A stretch of DNA of 64,000 bases. Origin: Vibrio celticus. Its GTDB lineage: Bacteria > Pseudomonadota > Gammaproteobacteria > Enterobacterales > Vibrionaceae. Of this stretch, positions 16,270 to 25,070 are shown piece by piece. Location: positions 1,736,001-1,800,000 of the forward strand of contig NZ_AP025464.1 of NCBI RefSeq assembly GCF_024347335.1, given 5' to 3'. The translations under genes and the position numbers were made by a program. Numbering within the stretch: the stretch's first letter is position 1; each line of letters begins with the position of its first letter. Below the pieces are notes generated by a model. The model had not been told where the DNA came from. It did not search any database and was given only the letters and a program-made list of their open reading frames with translations.

Positions 16270-18723
16270 ATGAAACCAACTCAGCAAAAAACTTTCGATA
16301 AAGTGTCTTTCCAAGAGAGTGTTAAGAAACATTTATCTGCAACCTACGCAACAACCGTTGAAACAGCAGACAGCCGTTCATGGTATCTAGCAATGGGTCG
16401 TGCTCTTGCAGAGCTAACGACTTTTGACCTGCTAGAAACTGAAAATGATGAAAAAATTAAGAACGCTAAGAGCGTTAACTACCTATCACTAGAGTTTTTG
16501 ATTGGTCGTCTAACAGGTAACAACCTGATCAGCATGGGTCTATACGAACAGATCACTCATGCAATGGAAGAGCTAGGTCAAAACCTAACTGACCTTCTAG
16601 AAGAAGAACGCGACCCATCACTAGGTAATGGTGGTCTAGGTCGTCTTGCTGCTTGTTTCATGGATTCTTGTGCCGCTCAAGAATACCCAACAGTAGGCTA
16701 CGGTCTTCACTACGAGTACGGTCTATTCAAACAATCTTTCCAAGACGGTCGTCAACAAGAAGCACCTGACGCATGGCGTGGTGTTGAAGGTTACCCATGG
16801 GAAGTAGCTCGTCCAGAACTAGCACAACACATTGGTTTTTACGGTCATGTAGACGTTGAGTTCGTTGACGGTAAAGAAGTTCGTACTTGGGTTCCAGGTA
16901 TGGAAGTAAAAGCGATGCCTTGGGATCTACCTATCGTAGGTTACGAGTCAAACACGGTTTACCCGCTGCGTCTTTGGGAATGTCAGGCAATCGCACCATT
17001 CTCACTAGCAAGCTTTAACAACGGTGATTACTTCGAAGCGCAACACTCGCTAATCGATGCAGGTAACATCACTAAAGTTCTTTACCCGAACGACAACCAC
17101 GAGAAAGGTAAGACTCTGCGCCTAATGCAGCAGTACTTCCACTCAGCAGCGTCTGTTCGCGATATTCTACGTCGTCACGAAGCAGCAGGCTTCTCTCTAG
17201 AAGATCTGCCTAAGCAAGAAACGATTCAGCTTAACGATACGCACCCAACGATTGCGATTCCTGAGCTAATGCGCATCTTGATTGACGAGAAAGGTCTATC
17301 TTGGGATCAAGCATGGGAAATCAGTGCTCATACGTTCGCATACACGAACCACACACTACTTCCTGAAGCACTAGAGACTTGGTCTGAATCACTGATCAAC
17401 CGTCTTCTTCCACGTCACATGGAAATCATTTTTGAAATCAACCACCGCTTCATGCAAGAAGTTCGCAAGATGTGGCCTGGTGACGGTGAGAAGCAAGCGA
17501 AGCTTTCTATCATCCAAGAAGGTTTCCACCGCATGGTTCGCATGGCAAACCTATGTGTGATTGGTTCTTACAAAGTAAACGGTGTAGCTGCGCTTCACTC
17601 GCAACTGGTTAAGAAAGACTTGTTCCCTGAGTTCAACGAAATCTTCCCTGGTAAACTGACTAACGTAACGAACGGCATCACGCCACGTCGTTGGTTGAAG
17701 TTCTGTAACCCAGGTCTATCTACGCTAATCACAGGTAAGATCGGCACTGAGTGGCCAGCAAAACTTGAGCAGCTAGAAGGCATCGCTAAGTTTGCAACAG
17801 ACACGAAATTCCAAAAAGAATTCATGGCTGTTAAGAAAGAAAACAAACAGCGTCTTGCTGATTGGGTTCAAGAGAACATGGGTATCGAACTAGATACTAA
17901 CGCTATCTTTGACGTTCAAATCAAGCGTCTTCACGAATACAAGCGTCAGCACCTAGATTTGCTACACATTCTATCTCTGTACCACCGTATTCTTAACGAA
18001 CCAGGTTTCGAGTGTGAGCCACGCGTATGTTTCTTTGCAGCGAAAGCAGCACCGGGTTACCACCTAGCGAAAGAGATCATCTTCGCGGTTAACAAGATTG
18101 CAGAGAAGATCAACAACGACCCTCGCATCGGTAACAAACTGAAAGTGGTATTCATTCCTGACTACCGTGTAAGCATGGCTGAAATCATCATCCCTGCAGC
18201 AGATGTTTCTCAACAAATCTCACTAGCTGGTAAAGAAGCATCAGGTACGGGCAACATGAAGATGGCTCTAAACGGCGCGCTAACTATCGGTACGATGGAT
18301 GGTGCAAACGTTGAGATTCGTGAAGAAGTGGGTGATGAAAACATCTACATCTTCGGCCTAGACGTTGATGGTGTTCAAGCACTGAAAGCTCAGGGCTACA
18401 ACCCATACGACTACTACAATGCAGACCCACTACTGAAAGCATCTCTAGACCTACTGACTGGCGATGAGTTCACTCCAGGTCAACCAGGTCTTCTACGTGC
18501 AACGTTTGATAGCCTGCTAGACGGTGGTGACCCTTACCTATGTCTTGCTGACTTCGCCTCTTACGTGAAAGCGCACGAAGACATGGGCACGCAATACAAA
18601 GACCAAGCAGGTTGGGCTAAGAAAGCAATTCTTAACACAGCATTGGTTGGTAAGTTCACATCAGACCGCTCTATCCGCGACTACGTGAACAACATCTGGA
18701 AACTTGAAGCGGTTAACCGTTAA
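16270..18723 (+). CDS. malP: Maltodextrin/glycogen phosphorylase
   Basis: An 817-residue glycosyltransferase family 35 phosphorylase. It splits terminal alpha-1,4-glucose from maltodextrins with phosphate, giving glucose 1-phosphate. The pyridoxal-phosphate lysine is Lys664 in EASGTGNMKMALNGA; LSLEFLIGR and GNGGLGRLAACFMDS are other family signatures. It is cytoplasmic. The name malP follows from position between malT and malQ; glycogen phosphorylase activity (GlgP) is also possible, and glgB lies downstream. Codon use is strongly biased, suggesting high expression. Confidence 0.93.
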   Translation: MKPTQQKTFDKVSFQESVKKHLSATYATTVETADSRSWYLAMGRALAELTTFDLLETENDEKIKNAKSVNYLSLEFLIGRLTGNNLISMGLYEQITHAMEELGQNLTDLLEEERDPSLGNGGLGRLAACFMDSCAAQEYPTVGYGLHYEYGLFKQSFQDGRQQEAPDAWRGVEGYPWEVARPELAQHIGFYGHVDVEFVDGKEVRTWVPGMEVKAMPWDLPIVGYESNTVYPLRLWECQAIAPFSLASFNNGDYFEAQHSLIDAGNITKVLYPNDNHEKGKTLRLMQQYFHSAASVRDILRRHEAAGFSLEDLPKQETIQLNDTHPTIAIPELMRILIDEKGLSWDQAWEISAHTFAYTNHTLLPEALETWSESLINRLLPRHMEIIFEINHRFMQEVRKMWPGDGEKQAKLSIIQEGFHRMVRMANLCVIGSYKVNGVAALHSQLVKKDLFPEFNEIFPGKLTNVTNGITPRRWLKFCNPGLSTLITGKIGTEWPAKLEQLEGIAKFATDTKFQKEFMAVKKENKQRLADWVQENMGIELDTNAIFDVQIKRLHEYKRQHLDLLHILSLYHRILNEPGFECEPRVCFFAAKAAPGYHLAKEIIFAVNKIAEKINNDPRIGNKLKVVFIPDYRVSMAEIIIPAADVSQQISLAGKEASGTGNMKMALNGALTIGTMDGANVEIREEVGDENIYIFGLDVDGVQALKAQGYNPYDYYNADPLLKASLDLLTGDEFTPGQPGLLRATFDSLLDGGDPYLCLADFASYVKAHEDMGTQYKDQAGWAKKAILNTALVGKFTSDRSIRDYVNNIWKLEAVNR

Positions 18724-18735
18724 TACTTCCAAAGT

Positions 18736-18843
18736 AGCCAAGGCAGTTTCTGCCTTGGCTCAATTAGCTTGTGAGCAAACGAAAGGCTTAAAAGTTTCGT
18801 TTATCAACAAGCTGCTTACAAACCGATTGTCACAAGCTAATTG
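18736..18843 (+). other. Structured malP-malQ intergenic RNA element
   Basis: Three nested or adjoining perfect stems fill the spacer. AGCCAAGGCA/TGCCTTGGCT (18736-18760) comes first without a T run. An outer 14-bp pair CAATTAGCTTGTGA (18761-18774) with TCACAAGCTAATTG (18830-18843) follows, enclosing AAACGAAA/TTTCGTTT. The layout suggests an mRNA-processing or stability element setting the malP:malQ ratio, not a simple terminator. No known riboswitch was recognised. Confidence 0.6.
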
Positions 18844-18908
18844 ATTAGTAAAAATTAAATTAACAACCCTACAAAATAGAAAGCGTCAGAACGTTTTCGG
18901 AGAGAGCG

Positions 18909-21089
18909 ATGAAAGAACAAACCGTATTAAAACAAGTCGCAGAAATGGCAAACATTGCCGACAGTTACGTTAGTGCGTGGGGCGATGAAGCACAAGTATC
19001 AGAAGAGACGATTACGTCTCTATTGGCTTCGTTGGGCTACGATACAAGCAGCGATGATGCACTGCTTAAATCTGCAGAAAGAAAACACAAAAAAGATGTA
19101 CTAGACCCAGTTCTTGTCTTGCGTGACGGTGAGCCAGTAGAAGTGGCGCTTAATCTAGGTGTAAGTGCTCGTGAAAGTGAGTTCAGCTGGCGCTTAGAAA
19201 CCGAGCAAGGAGAGGTACTTGAAGGCTATCTTCAATCTCAAGTCGTTCGTGACGAGCGTGCCGAGGGTGGCCCTTTAGTGTTTGCATTGCCAAGTGATTT
19301 GGCATGGGGTTATCACAAGCTAATTGTGAGCCGTAAGCGCCGTAAGAAGCCTTACGAGATGACACTGATTATTACGCCAAAAGCGTGTTTCAAGCAGTCA
19401 CCAATCGAGCAAGGCAAAAAGCTTTGGGGACCCAGTGTTCAACTTTACACGCTAAGAACTCAGCACAACTGGGGTATTGGTGATTTCGGTGACCTAAAAC
19501 AGCTTGTTGCGGATATCGCTTCTCGTGGTGGTGACTTCGTTGGTCTAAACCCAATTCACTCATTGTTCCCTGCGAATCCAGAAGGCGCGAGCCCATACAG
19601 CCCGTCGTCACGTCGTTGGTTGAACATCCTATACATTGATGTGAGTTCAGTACCTGAATTCGCATTAAGTGCAGAAGCACAACAAACGGTAGGCAGCGCA
19701 GAGTTCCAACAGCGTCTACAAAAAGCGCGTGAAGCACACTGGGTAAACTACACCGAAGTGTCTGAGCTTAAGATGAGCATCTTGCCTCTGCTATTCGCAG
19801 AATTTAAGACTCGTCATCTAGACAAAAACAGCGACCGTGCACAAGCGTTCTTAGCCTTCGTAGAAGAGGGTGGCGATAGCCTGATGCATCAAGCGGCGTT
19901 TGATGCTCTACATGGTGAACTGCATGCAGAAGATTCTGGCATGTGGGGATGGCCAGTATTCCCTGAGAAGTACCGTACATTCGACAGCCCTGCGACACAG
20001 AAGTACATCAAAGAGAACCTAGAAAACGTTCATCTGTACATGTACCTGCAATGGTTAGCGGATTGCCAGATCAACGATGCACAGTCTCTTGCAGAAGAGA
20101 AAGGCATGGCTGTTGGCCTTTACCGTGACTTAGCGGTAGGTGTTGCAGATTCAGGCAGCGAAACTTGGGCTGACGAAGGCAACCTAGTGATGGATGCGAG
20201 CATCGGTGCTCCACCTGATATTCTTGGTCCTTTGGGTCAGAACTGGGGTCTACCTCCGCTAAACCCAGAAGTGCTTCAAGAAACAAGCTACGACGCTTAC
20301 ATCAAGCTACTTCGTGCAAACATGAAGCACTGTGGTGCTCTGCGTATTGACCACGTATTAGGTCTACTGCGTTTGTGGTGGATTCCAAAGGGTGAGAACG
20401 CAACTAAGGGCGCGTACATCTACTACCCAGTGCAAGATATGCTGTCGATTCTGGCGCTTGAGTCTCACCGTTACCAATGTAGCGTTATCGGTGAAGATTT
20501 AGGTACGGTACCGGATGAGATTGTCGACATCCTTGCAGATGCTGGCGTGCATTCTTACAAAGTGTTCTTCTTCGAAACATCAGAAGACGACGGTGGTTTC
20601 ATCTCACCAAAACACTACGCATCACAATCTATGGCGGCACTGTGTACTCACGATATGCCAACGCTTCGCGGCTTTTGGCACTGTGATGACCTAAAAATGG
20701 GCCAAGAGATTGGCTTATACCCAGATGCAGAACAATTAGAAACCTTGTTCGATGACCGCCTAGAGTGCAAGCAAGGTATCTTAGATTCAGTAGCATGGCA
20801 TGGTTTCCTACCAGAAGGTGTGGGCCGCGATGCGAGCCAAGTACCGATGGACTCTTACCTTGCTGAGGCACTTCAACTGCACGTAGCGGCTGGTGGTTCA
20901 ACACTACTGAGCGTTCAGCTAGAAGATTGGCTAGAGATGGACAAGCCAGTAAACATTCCTGGTACAGTTGATGAATACCCTAACTGGCGTCGCAAACTAT
21001 CAATGAACTTGGACGAAATATTTGCTCACGAAGGCGTTAATCGTATCGCTTCTAAGCTGACTGACGTTCGAGAAAAAGCAGGTAAGTAA
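18909..21089 (+). CDS. malQ: 4-alpha-glucanotransferase (amylomaltase)
   Basis: A 726-residue glycoside hydrolase family 77 enzyme that moves glucan segments between maltodextrins, making longer chains for MalP and free glucose. Catalytic groups are visible: the nucleophile Asp in RIDHVLGLLRLWWIP, the acid Glu in IGEDLGTVP and the third Asp in CTHDMPTLRGFW. The N-terminal extension (about 1-150) is a beta-rich domain seen in enteric MalQ. The ATG follows GGAGAGAGCG. It is 185 bp after malP and probably in the same transcript. Confidence 0.95.
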   Translation: MKEQTVLKQVAEMANIADSYVSAWGDEAQVSEETITSLLASLGYDTSSDDALLKSAERKHKKDVLDPVLVLRDGEPVEVALNLGVSARESEFSWRLETEQGEVLEGYLQSQVVRDERAEGGPLVFALPSDLAWGYHKLIVSRKRRKKPYEMTLIITPKACFKQSPIEQGKKLWGPSVQLYTLRTQHNWGIGDFGDLKQLVADIASRGGDFVGLNPIHSLFPANPEGASPYSPSSRRWLNILYIDVSSVPEFALSAEAQQTVGSAEFQQRLQKAREAHWVNYTEVSELKMSILPLLFAEFKTRHLDKNSDRAQAFLAFVEEGGDSLMHQAAFDALHGELHAEDSGMWGWPVFPEKYRTFDSPATQKYIKENLENVHLYMYLQWLADCQINDAQSLAEEKGMAVGLYRDLAVGVADSGSETWADEGNLVMDASIGAPPDILGPLGQNWGLPPLNPEVLQETSYDAYIKLLRANMKHCGALRIDHVLGLLRLWWIPKGENATKGAYIYYPVQDMLSILALESHRYQCSVIGEDLGTVPDEIVDILADAGVHSYKVFFFETSEDDGGFISPKHYASQSMAALCTHDMPTLRGFWHCDDLKMGQEIGLYPDAEQLETLFDDRLECKQGILDSVAWHGFLPEGVGRDASQVPMDSYLAEALQLHVAAGGSTLLSVQLEDWLEMDKPVNIPGTVDEYPNWRRKLSMNLDEIFAHEGVNRIASKLTDVREKAGK

Positions 21090-21198
21090 TGACGTGAGTG
21101 ACTTGAAATTAGGTGGTTTTTTGCTTACGCCGTACGAAACTACAACCTCGGTCACTCAATAATGAATGCTCATCTGGTAGAATAAACCGTCGTTATAT

Positions 21199-21226
21199 TG
21201 CCCGCACTAATAGCGGGCATTTTTGT
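21199..21226 (+). terminator. Terminator of malQ
   Basis: TGCCCGC/GCGGGCA with a seven-base loop is followed by TTTTTG. It ends the malPQ transcript and argues against a glgB start upstream of it. Confidence 0.85.
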
Positions 21227-21263
21227 ATTATGTTTTTTGGATGTTTGGTTAGGGAGAAACGTT

Positions 21264-23444
21264 TTGGAACTAAGTTCGATTTCAAAGCAAAAACAAATAT
21301 ATACCCAACTATCACAGGCTTGCTTCACAGACCCACTTGCGTTTTTAGGGCCATACCTACCTTCTGAGCAAGGTGCATTACGGGTGTGGATTCCTGGGGC
21401 ATATAAAGTCGAGTTGATTGTTGGAAAGGAACCTCGTATTGAGTTAACGCGAGAGGGTGAAAGTGGTTTCATTCTTAAGCAAGAGAGAGACTTACGTTTC
21501 ACTCACTATAAGCTTGCGGTTGATTGGGCTGGCGTAGAACAGATCATTGATGATCCGTATCAGTACCACGATCTATATGCGAGTTATGAAGATCTTCATA
21601 CACCGAAAGATATGTATCATCACATGGGGGCTCAGTTTATTACGCTAGAGCGTGATGGACAGACGATTTCAGGTACGCGTTTCTTGGTGTACGCACCGCA
21701 TGCAACTGCGGCAAGCTTGGTGGGTAACTTCAACGCTTGGGATGGTCGCCGCCACCCAATGCAACGCTTAGATTACGGTATGTGGGGTCTATTCATTCCT
21801 GAACTGGAAGAAGGCGCTCAATACAAGTTTGAATTAAAAGGACCAAATGGCGAAGGCTTACCACACAAAGCTGACCCATGGGGTTTCTACTCTGAGCAGT
21901 ACCCATCGTTCTCATCTGTAACTTACGATCACGCTCGTTACGAGTGGCAAGATACTCAATGGCAGAATCGCCCTGTAACACAAAAGCGTAAAGAAGCGCT
22001 TTCGTTCTACGAACTTCACGCAGGTTCTTGGAAGCGTAACGCTGAAGGTGAATTTTTAAACTACCGTGAGCTAGCGGCAGAGCTAATCCCATACCTAACG
22101 GATCTTGGCTACACGCACGTTGAGCTAATGCCAGTTTCTGAGCACCCATTCTATGGCTCTTGGGGTTACCAACCTGTTGGTCTTTTCGCTCCAACCAGCC
22201 GTTTCGGTTCACCGGATGACTTCAAATACTTCGTAGACCAATGTCACCAAGCGGGTCTTGGCGTTGTTCTGGATTGGGTTCCAGCTCACTTCCCAAGTGA
22301 TGATCACGGCCTAGCAAACTTCGATGGTACGCCATTGTTCCATGATCCAGATCCGCGTCGCGGTTGGCATCAAGATTGGAACTCGTACATTTACGATTTA
22401 GGCAGAGAGCATGTTCGTCGTTTCTTAGTTTCTAATGCACTGTACTGGTTCGAGCAATTCCACATTGATGGCATTCGTGTTGATGCAGTCGCTTCGATGC
22501 TGTACCTCGATTACTCACGCAGCCATGATCAATGGATTCCGAACGCAGACGGCGGCAACGAAAACTATGACGCCATCGCAACCCTTAAGTGGATGAACGA
22601 AGAAGTGTACAAGCACTTCCCGAATGCGATGACGATTGCCGAAGAGTCGACAGCGTTCCCTGGTGTTTCAGCACCGACTTTTATGGGCGGCTTAGGCTTT
22701 GGCTTTAAGTGGAACATGGGTTGGATGCACGACAGCTTGTCTTACATTCAAGAAGACCCAATCAACCGTAAATATCACCACGATACGATTACCTTCCCAC
22801 TGGTTTACGCACACAGTGAGAATTATGTATTGTCTCTGTCTCACGATGAGGTAGTTTACGGGAAGGGTTCTATCCACAACAAGATGCCGGGTGATGAATG
22901 GCAGCAAACGGCAAATCTACGTGCTTATATGGGTTACATGTATGCGCAGCCGGGTAAGAAGCTGAACTTCATGGGCGCAGAATTTGGTCAGACGGCTGAA
23001 TGGAACCATGATGACCAACTGCAATGGTTCTTGCTGGATTACGAACGTCATCAAGGTGTTCAGCGTTTAACGAAAGACTTGAATAACCTGTACCGCTCTG
23101 AAGCTGCAATGCACGATCTTGATTTTGATCCGAAAGGATTTGAATGGCGTTTACAGGACTCTGCTGAAGCGAGTATCTTAGCGCACGAACGCATCAGTGA
23201 GTCTGGTGAGCGTGTATTAATTGTCTCTAACTTTACACCAGTGCCTCATGAGCATTTCCGTTTAGGTGTTCCTGCAAAAGGTGAGTACTCACTGCTGTTG
23301 AATACAGACTCTGTGGACTATGCAGGCAGCGGTTTTGAAGTGAAGCAGACAGCTGAGATTGAATCAGTAGAAAGCGAAGGATTAGACACTTCGATTGAGC
23401 TACGCTTACCGCCGTTATCGACCGTTTTTTACAAGCTAAATTAG
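21264..23444 (+). CDS. glgB: 1,4-alpha-glucan branching enzyme
   Basis: The enzyme (726 residues from the chosen start) makes alpha-1,6 branches in glycogen. An N-terminal CBM48-type domain (about 100-200, LVGNFNAWDGRRHPM) precedes the family 13 barrel, with the nucleophile Asp in GIRVDAVASML, acid Glu in IAEESTAFP and Asp in LSHDEVVYGK. I chose TTG at 21264 because AGGGAG lies seven bases before it. An in-frame ATG at 21198 would put the start inside the malQ terminator and add a spurious hydrophobic leader. It may have its own promoter. Confidence 0.92.
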   Translation: MELSSISKQKQIYTQLSQACFTDPLAFLGPYLPSEQGALRVWIPGAYKVELIVGKEPRIELTREGESGFILKQERDLRFTHYKLAVDWAGVEQIIDDPYQYHDLYASYEDLHTPKDMYHHMGAQFITLERDGQTISGTRFLVYAPHATAASLVGNFNAWDGRRHPMQRLDYGMWGLFIPELEEGAQYKFELKGPNGEGLPHKADPWGFYSEQYPSFSSVTYDHARYEWQDTQWQNRPVTQKRKEALSFYELHAGSWKRNAEGEFLNYRELAAELIPYLTDLGYTHVELMPVSEHPFYGSWGYQPVGLFAPTSRFGSPDDFKYFVDQCHQAGLGVVLDWVPAHFPSDDHGLANFDGTPLFHDPDPRRGWHQDWNSYIYDLGREHVRRFLVSNALYWFEQFHIDGIRVDAVASMLYLDYSRSHDQWIPNADGGNENYDAIATLKWMNEEVYKHFPNAMTIAEESTAFPGVSAPTFMGGLGFGFKWNMGWMHDSLSYIQEDPINRKYHHDTITFPLVYAHSENYVLSLSHDEVVYGKGSIHNKMPGDEWQQTANLRAYMGYMYAQPGKKLNFMGAEFGQTAEWNHDDQLQWFLLDYERHQGVQRLTKDLNNLYRSEAAMHDLDFDPKGFEWRLQDSAEASILAHERISESGERVLIVSNFTPVPHEHFRLGVPAKGEYSLLLNTDSVDYAGSGFEVKQTAEIESVESEGLDTSIELRLPPLSTVFYKLN

Positions 23445-23490
23445 GTCTATAAGTTGAGCAGGTCATCGCTGCTCACTTTTCTGAAAGTCT

Positions 23491-23519
23491 AAAAAAGGGA
23501 ACCCTAGGGTTCCCTTTTT
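23491..23519. terminator. Bidirectional terminator between glgB and the TetR gene
   Basis: AAAAAAGGGAACC and its complement GGTTCCCTTTTT form a perfect palindromic stem between convergent genes. Confidence 0.88.
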
Positions 23520-23542
23520 CTATTTCAGTCAACTGGTTAGCG

Positions 23543-24007
23543 TTACTTGAAGTTGGTGAGATAGAACATTGAGCGTCCGACTACCATTTCAAGGATTCGA
23601 ACTGAGTCGTTGCCGAAACTATCCAACACCTTTTCACGAAATTCGCCGTTCGAGCTGAGGTTAAATTGCTCAGGATTCTTGATTTGCGAAGCATGGAAAA
23701 ACATCAATTTAATCACGTATCGAAACTGCTCATTATCTAGAGCAGCTTGCCAAGATTGGATAAAAAGCGCTTCCGATGAAAAGTCTAGACTGTCTATAAC
23801 GATCGATAGCATGTGTTCGTGAAGTACTGAACGAATAGCGCGGGTCGACGGATAATAGCCCTGAAGCGTCGTTAAACTAATGCCAATCTCTTGAGCAATC
23901 CTTGCATAAGTTAGTGCTTCATGTCCTTCAGCCAGAAAAAGGTTTAGTACGATCTCATCGTAGTTTTTTTGATTTTCTAGCTTCTGTACTTGAGTAATTC
24001 GAGCCAT
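23543..24007 (-). CDS. TetR/AcrR-family regulator
   Basis: A 154-residue protein with an N-terminal TetR-type helix-turn-helix (about 12-60: ALTYARIAQEIGISLTTLQGYY) and a short, poorly conserved C-terminal ligand domain. At 154 residues it is shorter than most TetR proteins (about 190-210), but the reading frame is intact. It stands alone, convergent with glgB and 223 bp from the next gene on its upstream side. Its target is unknown; the control of the neighbouring ECF genes would be only a guess. Confidence 0.7.
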   Translation of the reverse strand: MARITQVQKLENQKNYDEIVLNLFLAEGHEALTYARIAQEIGISLTTLQGYYPSTRAIRSVLHEHMLSIVIDSLDFSSEALFIQSWQAALDNEQFRYVIKLMFFHASQIKNPEQFNLSSNGEFREKVLDSFGNDSVRILEMVVGRSMFYLTNFK

Positions 24008-24163
24008 TACAAATCTCTATTGAGTGTAACATTCTGTAAACGAGTATATTAAGAGCTTCTGAATTAAATCTCAAACTCCAAGGGTAAATAACTGGTCAAT
24101 TTATCGTTAAATATAGTCAGTATTGTGTCATTGGTTCAATTATCAATCAGATTTTGGCATAAA

Positions 24164-24188
24164 CAAAAATACCGCCCTATTGAGCGGT
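24164..24188 (-). terminator. Terminator of the ECF transporter operon
   Basis: On the minus strand ACCGC-TCAATAGG-GCGGT is followed by ATTTTTG. It lies about 45 bases after the ecfT stop. Confidence 0.65.
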
Positions 24189-24230
24189 GTGTTATTTAAA
24201 GTCTTTGTTTATCTATGCTAATTCAGATGA

Positions 24231-25070
24231 CTAGAACGGATACCAAAATAACTGCGGCTCTAGAATGCGTTTCGCGATGGCTAACACCACGATAAAAGCG
24301 ATGACACCTAAACAAACAAAATCGATACGTTTCAAAGGTGCATAGCTATACCAAGTGCGTGCTTTGTGTCGACCAAAACCTCTTAATGTCATTGCGTTAG
24401 AGATCTCGTCTGCGCGGTCCAAACTAGAGAAAATGAGCGGGCCTAGAACCTTAGCTACATTTTTGATTCGAGTAATTAGAGGCGCTTTCTTTGAGAGCTC
24501 TACACCACGAGCCTGTTGGGCGTGCATGATATTGATGAAATCTTTCTTAACCTCAGGCAAATAACGCAGGGTTAGACTCACCGCATAAGCGATCTTGTAG
24601 GGAACACCGATACGGTTGAGGCTCGCGGCAAACTCAGTCGGATGCGTTGTGAAGACAAAAATCAACGCTATCGGGAACATGCTCATGTATTTGAGCGTGA
24701 CAGTGACTAAGTAAAACAGAGTCTCTTGGCTCAACGAGTAGTTACCCGGCAATGTCAGCAATAAGGTTTCGCTGCCGATGAGCTCAGTACCTTGCTGTGG
24801 AGCCAGTAGATACATGAACAGAGCATTTAGGCTTAATACACTCGCCGTTCCTAATAACAAAGGCTTGTACACGCGTACAGGCACATTGGTCAGCTTTAGC
24901 AGGTATAAACCAGTCACAATAAGCATTGCAATCAATCTTAGGTCGAACGTAGTCAATACTACGGTCACCCAAGCTAAGAAGAGCGCAAATTTGGTGATGC
25001 CGTTGAGAGCATGAAGCGGTGATTTTGTATCAATGTAATTGATGCCGAATTTTACTTTTGATGCGTTCAT
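24231..25070 (-). CDS. ECF transporter T component (CbiQ/EcfT family)
   Basis: A 279-residue inner-membrane protein with about five to six helices. The cytoplasmic coupling region holds the family's two Ala-Arg-Gly type motifs: AQQARGVE (about 187) and LRGFGRHKA (about 228). EcfT joins the two ATPase domains to the substrate-binding S component. Its ATG overlaps the ATPase stop by four bases, the last of three coupled leftward genes. Confidence 0.9.
   Translation of the reverse strand: MNASKVKFGINYIDTKSPLHALNGITKFALFLAWVTVVLTTFDLRLIAMLIVTGLYLLKLTNVPVRVYKPLLLGTASVLSLNALFMYLLAPQQGTELIGSETLLLTLPGNYSLSQETLFYLVTVTLKYMSMFPIALIFVFTTHPTEFAASLNRIGVPYKIAYAVSLTLRYLPEVKKDFINIMHAQQARGVELSKKAPLITRIKNVAKVLGPLIFSSLDRADEISNAMTLRGFGRHKARTWYSYAPLKRIDFVCLGVIAFIVVLAIAKRILEPQLFWYPF

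Noticed and set aside
21198..21263. Upstream extension of glgB to ATG 21198
   Set aside because: It would start inside the malQ terminator hairpin and add a hydrophobic stretch; the TTG at 21264 has a proper ribosome site.
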